Shown: positions 1-5,510 of the stretch, one piece after another | Numbering within the stretch: position 1 is the first letter of the stretch | Layout of the letters: every line of letters begins with the position of its first letter | Assembly (NCBI GenBank): GCA_027334785.1 | Contig: DAHWQF010000253.1 | Coordinates: forward strand, 1 to 5,510 | From: Acidimicrobiaceae bacterium | GTDB lineage: Bacteria > Actinomycetota > Acidimicrobiia > Acidimicrobiales > Palsa-688 | Direction: 5' to 3' | Length of the DNA stretch: 5,510 nt | Notes under the pieces: model-generated | Databases searched by the model: none | What the model saw: the letters and a program-made list of their open reading frames with translations, nothing else | Told to the model about the DNA's origin: nothing | Program-made: the position numbers and the translations under genes

Positions 1-428
1 CCCGCCCTTTGCCTGGCCAGCCTCAGCACCTTTGGCCCGAGCGCAGCCAAGACGCGCCTTTCCACCGGCACCCCGGCCCCGTCGAGGCGGTCCAGGTAGT
101 CGACGATCTTTTCGTAGGGCTTGCGGTACTCGGGGTTACCCTCGGGGTGCCCGATGCCGACCCCGAGCAAGAAGCGGCCGGGGTGGCGGCCCTCGATGCG
201 GTGGAACGAGGCAGCCACCGTGGCGGCGTCATCTTTCCACATGTTGACAATGCCAGTGGCGACCTTGATGTGGCTCGTCGCACTGAGCAAGTCGTCGACT
301 TGGGCGAGGTCCCCTGGGGGCGACCCACCTAGCCAGATGGCCCCATAGCCGAGCCGCTCCGCCTCTCGCGCGACGTCTGGGCCGAGCGAGCCGCCCCAAA
401 GCCAGATCCCCAACCGTCCTATGTCCAT
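1..428 (-). CDS. LLM-class F420-dependent oxidoreductase (partial, C-terminus off the window)
   Basis: Reading leftward from ATG at 428, 142 residues are open to the window edge. The N-terminus MDIGRLGIW, the segment EAERLGYGAIWLG (residues 22-34), ATGIVNMW (57-64), HPGRFLLGVGIGHPE (82-96) and VLAALGPKVLRLA (126-138) follow the order known for the luciferase-like monooxygenase (TIM-barrel) family, specifically the actinobacterial F420-dependent subgroup (TIGR03620-like). Family members use reduced coenzyme F420 for hydride transfer to diverse substrates; the substrate here cannot be inferred. Family proteins are roughly 280-300 residues, so about half is missing because of the window boundary, not because the gene is broken. 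An in-frame GTG lies two codons upstream (434) and a stop codon is reached soon after (near 507-509), so the start is 428 or 434; ATG matches the family N-terminus. No clear Shine-Dalgarno is seen. Sure of the family, not of the substrate. Confidence 0.88.
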   Translation of the reverse strand, partial: MDIGRLGIWLWGGSLGPDVAREAERLGYGAIWLGGSPPGDLAQVDDLLSATSHIKVATGIVNMWKDDAATVAASFHRIEGRHPGRFLLGVGIGHPEGNPEYRKPYEKIVDYLDRLDGAGVPVERRVLAALGPKVLRLARQRA

Positions 429-550
429 GCTCACGGAAGTTCCAACCCGCTCGGGCCGGTCAGTCTTCCCGCTTTCGCGCCTAAGTGCTACGCGACCGCA
501 GTCGGCTCAACAAGTCGGCACGGCCCAGGACAGATTTCGGTCTAAGTTAA

Positions 551-600
551 AGTTAGGCCTGAGCTAAGCCAAGCTAGGCCAAGCTAGGCCAAGCTAGGCC
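551..600. repeat. 10-bp tandem repeat array (AAGCTAGGCC)
   Basis: Three perfect copies of AAGCTAGGCC stand head to tail at 571-580, 581-590 and 591-600. They are preceded by two degenerate copies in the same 10-base phase (551-560 AGTTAGGCCT and 561-570 GAGCTAAGCC). The bases after 600 (AAGGTTTGG) look like a decayed sixth unit. The array lies just past the stop codon of the epimerase gene (610-612) and upstream of the oxidoreductase gene, both read leftward. Each unit contains CTAG and GGCC, so short GGCC-loop-GGCC stems are possible, but there is no strong hairpin with a T-tract. Its function is unknown; slippage-generated satellite is the plain explanation. Confidence 0.85.
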
Positions 601-609
601 AAGGTTTGG

Positions 610-1578
610 TTAGTTGCGGAACACTTCCTCTTGGAACCACTTCCAGGTCCGGGGGATCCCGACCTCACGAGGGACCGACGGCGCGTAGCCGAGCATCTGG
701 TTAGCCAGGTCGTAGGAGGCGAAGTTGCGGCCCACCTCGCCGGCCCGCTTGGGCCGGTACTCGATCGGGTGGTCGGGCACTCCCGCCGCCTGACGGCACA
801 GGTCGGCCAATTCTTGGACCGTCGTCTCGACGCCGGAGGCGGCGTGCAGAACTGTGCCGCCCGGGACGTCCTTCTCCAGTGCGAGCTGGAGGGCGTTGGA
901 AATGTCGTCCACGTGCACATAGTCGCGAGACGCCGTCCCGTCGCCGTAGATGATCAGGGGGGCGCCGGAGTGGATCGACTCGAAGAAGACGTTGAGCACG
1001 CCGCGCTTGCGGGCGCACCACGGGCCGTACACATTGCCGAACCGGATTGCGACAGTGCGCACCCCGTATGTCTTGGCGAATGCGTGCGCGTAGCCCTCGC
1101 CGGCCAGCTTGCTCGCCCCGTAGGGGGAGATCGGCTTGGGCAGCGACCGCTCGTTGACGGGCGGAGTGGCGTCTCCGATCAGCGCTCCGCCGGTCGAGGC
1201 CTGCACCACGCGCTCGACGCCCGCTCGCCGGGCGGCATCGAGGACGCGGAAGGTGCCGAGCACGTTGACGTCGAAGTTCGTCCAAGGGTCCTGCACTGAA
1301 CCGATCACGGAGCCAGCGGCGGCGAGGTGGACGATCGCCCCCATGCCCCCGAGAGCGTCGTCCAGCGCGTCGGCGTCGCGGATATCGCCCTTGACCAACT
1401 CGACGTCCACGCCAGCCAGGTGGGCGGCGTCCCCGGTGCTGAGGTTGTCGAGCACCCGGACCCGGTACCGGCTCGTCACCAGCCGCCGCACCAGCGTCGC
1501 TCCCACGAAGCCGGCGCCGCCCGTAACCAAGATCCCCTCAGGAGCACTCACGAGGGGGGAGTGTACCGCCGCCCCCAA
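610..1578 (-). CDS. NAD-dependent epimerase/dehydratase (extended SDR, UDP-glucose 4-epimerase-like)
   Basis: A complete 322-residue extended short-chain dehydrogenase, probably acting on a nucleotide sugar in the cytoplasm. Visible landmarks are the Rossmann dinucleotide loop TGGAGFVG (19-26), the acidic residue after the second strand that selects NAD (LDNLSTG, Asp44), GDIRD (64-68), HLAA (84-87), the catalytic Ser/Thr in STGGALIG (128-135), the catalytic YGASK (Tyr153, Lys157), and the sugar-binding segments YGPW and IYGDGTASRDYVHVDD. This is the pattern of UDP-glucose/UDP-N-acetylglucosamine 4-epimerases and related dehydratases; the exact sugar cannot be read from sequence. Length is normal for the family. 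The start is uncertain. The longest frame begins at TTG 1578, GTG 1551 sits only five codons before the first beta strand, and an in-frame stop lies at 1606-1608. Neither start has a well-spaced Shine-Dalgarno; AGGAGGAG near 1595-1602 is too far. It stands alone, divergent from the MerR gene. Confidence 0.9.
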   Translation of the reverse strand: MGAAVHSPLVSAPEGILVTGGAGFVGATLVRRLVTSRYRVRVLDNLSTGDAAHLAGVDVELVKGDIRDADALDDALGGMGAIVHLAAAGSVIGSVQDPWTNFDVNVLGTFRVLDAARRAGVERVVQASTGGALIGDATPPVNERSLPKPISPYGASKLAGEGYAHAFAKTYGVRTVAIRFGNVYGPWCARKRGVLNVFFESIHSGAPLIIYGDGTASRDYVHVDDISNALQLALEKDVPGGTVLHAASGVETTVQELADLCRQAAGVPDHPIEYRPKRAGEVGRNFASYDLANQMLGYAPSVPREVGIPRTWKWFQEEVFRN

Positions 1579-1608
1579 CCCAGACCTGAGAGGCGCTCCT
1601 CCTGATCA

Positions 1609-1677
1609 TTACCGCGCTGCCGGTGGCCGCGGGCGTGCTCGTCGGCTTGGCCCCAGACGCCACCGGCACACACTCAT
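1609..1677 (-). other. Possible 22-codon leader ORF before the epimerase gene
   Basis: On the minus strand ATG at 1677 opens a 22-codon frame ending in TAA at 1611-1609, immediately followed by TGA. The peptide reads MSVCRWRLGPS followed by an Arg/Pro-rich tail, with seven arginines in 22 residues. A purine-rich AGGGGAG ends nine bases before the ATG, which is a plausible ribosome binding site. The frame spans an inverted repeat and lies 31 bases upstream of the TTG start of the epimerase gene. This could be an upstream leader peptide, but short open frames arise easily by chance at this GC content and the Arg/Pro richness is what GC-rich non-coding DNA tends to give. Treat as a hypothesis. 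Confidence 0.2.
1618..1668. repeat. 10-bp perfect inverted repeat in the divergent spacer
   Basis: TGCCGGTGGC at 1618-1627 and its exact reverse complement GCCACCGGCA at 1659-1668 flank a 31-base loop. In RNA from either strand this would form a GC-rich 10-bp stem. It has no T-tract on either side, so it is not a standard intrinsic terminator. It lies in the 5' leader of the epimerase gene if that transcript starts upstream of 1680. Confidence 0.6.
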
Positions 1678-1681
1678 GACG

Positions 1682-1705
1682 CCACTCTCCCCTCCACTCT
1701 CCCCT
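1682..1705. repeat. 12-bp direct repeat, two perfect tandem copies
   Basis: CCACTCTCCCCT occurs at 1682-1693 and again, directly adjoining, at 1694-1705. On the minus strand each copy reads AGGGGAGAGTGG, a purine-rich tract resembling a Shine-Dalgarno sequence. It lies between the divergent epimerase and MerR genes. It may be a simple slippage duplication or a pair of protein binding sites. Confidence 0.75.
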
Positions 1706-1710
1706 CACGT

Positions 1711-1729
1711 AACAGTAGACTGCCCTGTT
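1711..1729. promoter_or_regulatory. Small dyad AACAG-N9-CTGTT, candidate operator
   Basis: AACAG (1711-1715) and CTGTT (1725-1729) form a 5+5 dyad of 19 bases total, 54 bases upstream of the MerR start codon and in the shared divergent spacer. MerR-family proteins bind dyads of about this total span that sit in the promoter spacer and often regulate their own gene. TAGACT (1715-1720) inside it is a 4/6 match to a -10 box but has no good -35. The short arms make this weak. Confidence 0.25.
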
Positions 1730-1783
1730 CGGGCCCAGCGGGGCGGGCATAGAGCGACAGGAGTTTCGGGAACGGACGCGGGC

Positions 1784-2179
1784 ATGCACCAGATAGGGGA
1801 GGTGGCAGAGACCGTAGGGCTGTCACTTCGCACCATCCGCCACTACGAAGAGATCGGGTTGGTGCGGCCGTCGGGGCGCAGCGCCGGCGGCTTCAGGCTC
1901 TACACCGACGACGACATCGAACGGCTACGGCTGGTGAAGCACATGAAACCGCTCGATTTCTCGCTCGACGAGATGCGCGACCTGCTCGAGGCCCAGGACC
2001 GGCTGGCCGCTGGGACGGGTGACCCAGAAGATACGGCCCGTACCTGCGAGCGTCTTGCCGCGTACGCGGCCGCCGCCGAGCAGCGTTGCCAGGTCCTCCG
2101 GGCCCAACTAAGAGCTGCCGAGTCCATGGCCGGCCTGCTGCGCCGGGAAGCCTCGCGCCGCCACGGCGCCCGGCTATGA
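1784..2179 (+). CDS. MerR-family transcriptional regulator
   Basis: A 131-residue DNA-binding regulator. The N-terminus MHQIGEVAETVGLSLRTIR (1-19) is the MerR winged helix-turn-helix, followed by the hallmark HYEEIGLVRP (20-29), GGFRLY (35-40) and DDIERLRLVKHMK (43-55). The C-terminal half (about 80-125) is an Ala/Arg/Glu-rich helix suited to the antiparallel coiled-coil dimer of the family. Only two cysteines, Cys88 and Cys102, are present and they do not make the metal-binding loop of MerR, CueR or ZntR; there is no large effector domain, so the signal is unknown. ATG at 1784 fits the family N-terminus and is the only suitable start nearby; AGGAG at 1759-1763 is too distant to be a normal Shine-Dalgarno. 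The stop overlaps the prfC start in ATGA, so the two are almost certainly co-transcribed and translationally coupled. Confidence 0.92.
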   Translation: MHQIGEVAETVGLSLRTIRHYEEIGLVRPSGRSAGGFRLYTDDDIERLRLVKHMKPLDFSLDEMRDLLEAQDRLAAGTGDPEDTARTCERLAAYAAAAEQRCQVLRAQLRAAESMAGLLRREASRRHGARL

Positions 2180-3786
2180 CCGTCCTGGCTTACACCCCCG
2201 ACCAGGCAGCCGACCCGGTGGCACAAGCGGGCCGCCGGCGGACCTTCGCCATCATCAGCCACCCAGACGCGGGCAAGACCACCCTCACAGAGAAGTTCCT
2301 GCTCTACGGCGGCGCGGTGGCCGAGGCTGGCGCGGTGAAGGCCCGGGGCGGGCGCCGGCGGGCAACGTCGGACTGGATGGCCATGGAGCAGCAGCGTGGT
2401 ATCTCGATCACTTCCACGGTGTTGCAGTTCACCTATCGCCACTGCGTCGTCAACCTGCTCGACACCCCCGGCCATCGCGACTTCTCCGAGGACACCTACC
2501 GGGTGCTGGCGGCGGCGGACGCGGCGATCATGGTCCTGGACGTGGCCAAGGGGGTCGAGGCGCAGACCCTCAAGCTGTTCGAGGTATGCCGCGCCCGGCG
2601 CATCCCAGTCCTCACCTTCTTGAACAAGTACGACCGTCCGGGGCGCGACCCGCTCGGGCTGCTAGACGAGGTCGAGCAACAGATCGGCCTACGAGCGACA
2701 CCGGTCACCTGGCCGGTCGGGCTCCCCGGCGACTTCCGGGGGGTCATAGACCGGCGCAGGGGGGAGTTCGTCCGCTTCGCCCGCACGGCCCGGGGCTCGA
2801 CTGCCGCCCCGGAGCAGGTCGTCGCTGCCTCCCAAGCAGAAGCCGAAGAACGCGGCGCGTGGGAGCAGGCCATGGAGGAAGTGGCGCTGCTCGACGCCAT
2901 CGGCGCCGACCTGGACCTGGCGTCGTTCCTGGCCGGCGACACGAGCCCCCTCTTTGTCGGCTCGGCGCTCACCAACTTCGGCGTCCGCCACCTCCTCGAT
3001 GCCGTCGTCGACCTCGCCCCCCCACCCGCTGCCCGCGCCGACTCCACCGGCCAGGAAAGAGCGCTCGAGGAGCCGTTCTCCGGTTTCGTGTTCAAGGTGC
3101 AGGCTAACATGGACCCCGCCCACCGTGACCATGTGGCGTTCGTGCGTGTCTGCTCCGGCCGCTTCGAGCGGGGCATGACCGTCAACCACGCTGCTACCGG
3201 CCGGCCATTTTCGACCAAGTACGCGGCGGCCGTTTTCGGGTCGGAACGCGACACGATCGACGAGGCCTACCCGGGCGATGTCATCGGGCTGGTCAACGCC
3301 AGCGACCTGCGCATAGGCGACACCCTCTACCAGGGCGCCCCCGTTGCGTTCCCCACCATCCCCGCCTTCGCCCCCGAACTGTTCGCCACCGCCCGGGCCC
3401 GCGACACCGGCCGCCAAAAGCAGTTCCGCCGTGGCCTCGCCCAGCTCGAACAAGAAGGGGTCGTCCAAGTCCTCCACGACCCCGACGGCGACCCCACCCC
3501 TGTCCTGGCCGCCGTGGGCCCGATGCAGTTCGAGGTCTTCACCTTCCGCCTCCAGCACGAGTACGACGCCACGGTCGAGCTCTCACCCCCACAGCAGAGG
3601 ATCGCCCGCCGCACGGACCCCGCCACTGCGGCCCAGTTGAAGTCGGCCGGCGGGTCCCGGGTCCTGGCCAGGTCCGACGGGACCTTGCTCGCGCTGTTCG
3701 AGAGCCCCTACTGGCTCCGGCGGCTCGAAGCCGACCACCCCGATTGGCGACTCGAGCCCGTCCTCACCGACCCGAGCGGTACATGA
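2176..3786 (+). CDS. prfC: Peptide chain release factor 3 (RF3)
   Basis: Cytoplasmic translational GTPase that promotes release of RF1/RF2 from the ribosome after termination. The 536-residue product has G1 SHPDAGKTT (28-36), switch I RGISIT (74-79), G3 DTPGHRDFSEDTYR (96-109) and G4 NKYD (150-153). RF3-specific stretches follow in domains II-III: FSGFVFKVQANMDP (301-314), then HRDHVAF, EAYPGD (363-368), FAPELF (398-403), and a QKQFRRGLAQLEQEGVVQV-like segment. HRDFSEDTYR and QANMDP separate RF3 from EF-G and other GTPases. Length matches E. coli RF3 (529). The frame is open further upstream, but ATG 2176 is chosen because it gives the short RF3 N-terminus (TFAIISHPDAGKTT beginning at residue 23) and an ATGA overlap with the MerR gene. 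There is no Shine-Dalgarno before it, so translation probably depends on ribosomes terminating on the regulator gene. The sequence appears intact with all GTPase motifs. Confidence 0.97.
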   Translation: MTVLAYTPDQAADPVAQAGRRRTFAIISHPDAGKTTLTEKFLLYGGAVAEAGAVKARGGRRRATSDWMAMEQQRGISITSTVLQFTYRHCVVNLLDTPGHRDFSEDTYRVLAAADAAIMVLDVAKGVEAQTLKLFEVCRARRIPVLTFLNKYDRPGRDPLGLLDEVEQQIGLRATPVTWPVGLPGDFRGVIDRRRGEFVRFARTARGSTAAPEQVVAASQAEAEERGAWEQAMEEVALLDAIGADLDLASFLAGDTSPLFVGSALTNFGVRHLLDAVVDLAPPPAARADSTGQERALEEPFSGFVFKVQANMDPAHRDHVAFVRVCSGRFERGMTVNHAATGRPFSTKYAAAVFGSERDTIDEAYPGDVIGLVNASDLRIGDTLYQGAPVAFPTIPAFAPELFATARARDTGRQKQFRRGLAQLEQEGVVQVLHDPDGDPTPVLAAVGPMQFEVFTFRLQHEYDATVELSPPQQRIARRTDPATAAQLKSAGGSRVLARSDGTLLALFESPYWLRRLEADHPDWRLEPVLTDPSGT

Positions 3787-3822
3787 ACGAAGAGACCGTG
3801 CGCCTAGCTGTGGGGGGCGAAT

Positions 3823-3837
3823 GACGGCAGTGCCGTC
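3823..3837 (+). terminator. Candidate terminator hairpin after prfC
   Basis: GACGGC (3823-3828), a three-base loop AGT, and GCCGTC (3832-3837) form a perfect 6-bp GC-rich stem 37 bases after the prfC stop codon. There is no T-tract after it, which is common for high-GC actinobacterial terminators but makes the call weak. Confidence 0.3.
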
Positions 3838-4118
3838 CGTGCGGCCCATCCTCACTATGACGACGCCGGAGCCGCCGCTGCCCCTGGTCGACCATTGCCT
3901 TGAAGACCATCGGCGAGCCATCTGATGCTCGAGCTGTATAGCACGGGATAAGTCGTGCCGACCAACAAGGCGTGCACAGATCCCCCAGTTATGTGCGCTT
4001 GACGAAAGTCGTTCTCTTGCCAAAGGGACATAACCGGCAATCTCTCCGTGTCAGTTCGTTCCCTCCCGGGGAGCCACCTTGATCGGCAACAATGACCGAC
4101 AAACCACGCTACCTGGTC

Positions 4119-4160
4119 GCACCCCGCCTCCTTGGGTGCCTCTCGCAGCTCTTTTAGCTG
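4119..4160 (-). terminator. Candidate terminator region downstream of tRNA-Arg
   Basis: Reading leftward from the tRNA 3' end, two stems follow: CAGCT-AAAAG-AGCTG (4160-4146), then GCACCC with a nine-base loop and GGGTGC (4139-4119). A weakly T-rich stretch (GTTTGT) follows further on. The position is right for termination of the tRNA transcript, but the stems are short and no clean U-run is seen. Confidence 0.25.
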
Positions 4161-4168
4161 GTCTGGTC

Positions 4169-4243
<75 letters not shown>

Positions 4244-4252
4244 TGTCCCATC

Positions 4253-4258
4253 AGCATA
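4253..4258 (-). promoter_or_regulatory. Possible -10 box of the tRNA-Arg promoter
   Basis: On the minus strand TATGCT (4258-4253) ends nine bases before the mature tRNA 5' end, the right place for a -10 box. It matches TATAAT at four of six positions. No good -35 is seen at 16-18 bases. The overlapping plus-strand CATAGT (4255-4260) could serve lysA in the same way. Confidence 0.3.
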
Positions 4259-4296
4259 GTGGTGCCGGCCGCCCAACCTGCCCTCGTCCTGGCAGC

Positions 4297-5510
4297 ATGG
4301 ATGACGTGACCCCAGACCTGCCCATAACCTCGCCCGTGACCGCCTCGCCCGAGCGAGGGGACGGCAGATCCAACAGCGTGCCCGCAGGGCCAGGGGACCC
4401 GGTGCCCCTTTACCTCCTGCCGGAGACGGCCGAGGTAGGGGCGACCGGGCGTCTCAGTATCGCCGGCATAGACGTGCTGGAACTAGTCGGGGAGGTCGGG
4501 ACGCCCGTTTTCGTCTACGACGAGGAGCACATCCGCCGGCGGTGCCGGGAGGCCCGCCTGGCCTTCGGGCCACGGGCCGCGTACGCGTCCAAGGCGTTCA
4601 TGTGCAAGGCGATGGCGGCCCTCGTGCACGAGGAGGGCTGCTGCATAGACGTCTCGACCGGGGGAGAGCTAGCGGTCGCGCTCGCCGCCGGCGTGCCGGG
4701 CGAGCGTCTCGTCATGCATGGCAACAACAAGTCGATGGAGGAGCTGGAAGCGGCCCTGGCGGCGGGCGTCGGTCGGGTCGTGGTCGACTCGTTCGATGAG
4801 ATCGACCGCTTGGCCACCCTTTCACAAAAGCTCCCGCACGGGCGGCCCGCTCGCAAGGTGTGGGCACGCGTCACTCCCGGTGTCGAGGCGCATACCCACG
4901 AGTACGTGATGACTGGCCAGGACGACTCCAAGTTCGGCTTCAGCTTGGCGTCGGGTGCTGCTGAGCAAGCCCTACACCGGCTGCGCTCGGAGCTCGCCGG
5001 AGTCGAGTTGGTAGGCCTCCATATCCATATCGGATCGCAGATCTTTGCCCTGGAGAGCTTCGAGCTGGCTCTTTCCGTGATTGCACCGTTCTTCGAGCGC
5101 TCGGGGCTGGAAGAGCTTTGCATAGGCGGGGGATTGGGCGTCCCCTACGTGACCGGAGAGAGCGCCCCGTCGATAACCGAGTGGTCGGAGGCCATCAAAG
5201 CGGCGGCACGCCGAGCTGGGATAGCAGAGAAAACGGTCATTTCGGCCGAGCCGGGACGGGCCATCGTGGCGAGGTCCGCCATCACCTGTTACACCGTGGG
5301 GACGGTAAAAGATCTCCCGGGATTGCGCACTTACGTGAGCGTCGACGGGGGCATGAGCGACAACCCGAGACCCGTGCTGTACGGTTCGGGTTACGAGGCT
5401 TTCCTGCCTCGGGAGGTACTGGCGGAGCGACCACGGGTCGTGACCGTGGTGGGCAAGCACTGCGAGTCGGGGGACGTAGTCGTTCGTGACGCTCATGTCC
5501 CAGCCGACCT
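4297..5510 (+). CDS. lysA: Diaminopimelate decarboxylase (partial, C-terminus off the window)
   Basis: PLP enzyme of fold type III that decarboxylates meso-diaminopimelate to L-lysine, the last step of lysine synthesis in the cytoplasm. Counting from ATG 4297, 404 residues are visible. They include the PLP-binding lysine in YASKAF (Lys99), DVSTGGELAVAL, HGNNKS (141-146), GVEAHTHEY, DDSKFGFS (209-217 region), HIHIGSQI with His244, the phosphate-binding GGGLGV (277-282), EPGR (318-321), VDGGMSDNPRP (from 349) and the CESGD motif (Cys389), whose Cys/Glu come from the partner subunit of the dimer. The order and wording closely match Mycobacterium LysA. About 40-60 C-terminal residues are missing because of the window edge. 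The start is uncertain: 4297 gives a Pro/Gly-rich extension of about 35 residues, while GTG 4402, preceded by AGGGGA (4392-4397), would start at VPLYLLPETAEVG, where typical actinobacterial LysA begins. The gene is divergent from tRNA-Arg. Confidence 0.96.
   Translation, partial: MDDVTPDLPITSPVTASPERGDGRSNSVPAGPGDPVPLYLLPETAEVGATGRLSIAGIDVLELVGEVGTPVFVYDEEHIRRRCREARLAFGPRAAYASKAFMCKAMAALVHEEGCCIDVSTGGELAVALAAGVPGERLVMHGNNKSMEELEAALAAGVGRVVVDSFDEIDRLATLSQKLPHGRPARKVWARVTPGVEAHTHEYVMTGQDDSKFGFSLASGAAEQALHRLRSELAGVELVGLHIHIGSQIFALESFELALSVIAPFFERSGLEELCIGGGLGVPYVTGESAPSITEWSEAIKAAARRAGIAEKTVISAEPGRAIVARSAITCYTVGTVKDLPGLRTYVSVDGGMSDNPRPVLYGSGYEAFLPREVLAERPRVVTVVGKHCESGDVVVRDAHVPAD
4392..4397 (+). 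promoter_or_regulatory. Shine-Dalgarno-like AGGGGA before an alternative lysA start
   Basis: AGGGGA ends four bases before GTG 4402, which is in frame with lysA. No comparable site precedes ATG 4297. Together with the fact that homology to LysA begins at about this point, it favours GTG 4402 as the true start, although the short spacing leaves doubt. Confidence 0.35.

Larger units (their letters stand above)
3787..4168. other. Gene-free spacer between prfC and the tRNA, with small hairpins
   Basis: I find no convincing protein or RNA gene in these 382 bases; open frames on the minus strand have no family resemblance and one runs into the tRNA. What is visible are short stems: GACGGC/GCCGTC (3823-3837), GCACG/CGTGC (3941-3958), an inverted pair GTTATGT (3988-3994) and ACATAAC (4028-4034) enclosing a GAC-GAAA-GTC mini-hairpin, GCACCC/GGGTGC (4119-4139) and CAGCT/AGCTG (4146-4160). 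The base composition is locally less GC-rich than the flanking genes around 3930-4060. Confidence 0.6.

Noticed and set aside
551..600. CRISPR array
   Set aside because: The units are 10 bases with no spacers between them, and no cas gene is nearby; it is a simple tandem repeat.
631..1299. Long plus-strand open frame opposite the epimerase gene
   Set aside because: It is the antisense of a gene with complete SDR motifs and shows no protein-family features of its own; long antisense frames are expected at this GC content.
1136..1783. Upstream extension of the MerR gene in the same frame
   Set aside because: The frame is open but lies antisense to the epimerase and through the spacer; MerR homology begins exactly at ATG 1784.
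2086..2175. Earlier ATG for prfC
   Set aside because: It would add 30 low-complexity residues overlapping the MerR gene; ATG 2176 gives a normal RF3 length and an ATGA overlap.
2496..3558. Minus-strand open frames opposite prfC
   Set aside because: They are shadows of an unmistakable RF3 coding sequence and carry no recognisable domain.
4244..4401. Lysine riboswitch before lysA
   Set aside because: The leader is too short and shows none of the multi-helix core of the L-box; it is also not typical of this lineage.
4515..5496. Minus-strand open frames opposite lysA
   Set aside because: They lie wholly within lysA, which has all PLP-enzyme motifs in order on the plus strand.

Overview
The window is high-GC bacterial DNA that most resembles an actinobacterium. 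The reasons are a luciferase-like oxidoreductase of the coenzyme F420 type, a diaminopimelate decarboxylase very close in motif order to the Mycobacterium LysA, GTG/TTG start codons and weak Shine-Dalgarno sites. The order Acidimicrobiales or a relative is my best guess from the protein style, but this is inference.

Layout from left to right. A truncated F420-dependent LLM oxidoreductase runs leftward off the window edge (1-428, minus). Behind it lies a short spacer holding a 10-bp tandem array (551-600), then a complete NAD-dependent sugar epimerase/dehydratase gene (610-1578, minus). The divergent spacer 1579-1783 is unusually structured: a 12-bp direct repeat, a 10-bp inverted repeat, a possible Arg-rich short leader ORF on the minus strand and a small dyad that could be an operator. 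To its right, on the plus strand, a MerR-family regulator (1784-2179) overlaps by four bases (ATGA) the gene for peptide chain release factor 3, prfC (2176-3786). A 382-nt spacer without a convincing gene follows, with several small hairpins. Then come tRNA-Arg(CCG) on the minus strand (4169-4243) and, divergent from it, lysA (4297 to beyond the window end).

Functionally the genes are mostly independent housekeeping or accessory functions: nucleotide-sugar metabolism, translation termination with a coupled regulator, an arginine tRNA and lysine/cell-wall precursor synthesis. The one genuinely unusual arrangement is the translationally coupled MerR regulator and prfC. I see no CRISPR array, insertion sequence, prophage or defence system, and nothing here convincingly shows a new biological system. 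The best leads are the MerR-prfC pair and the structured leader in front of the epimerase gene.
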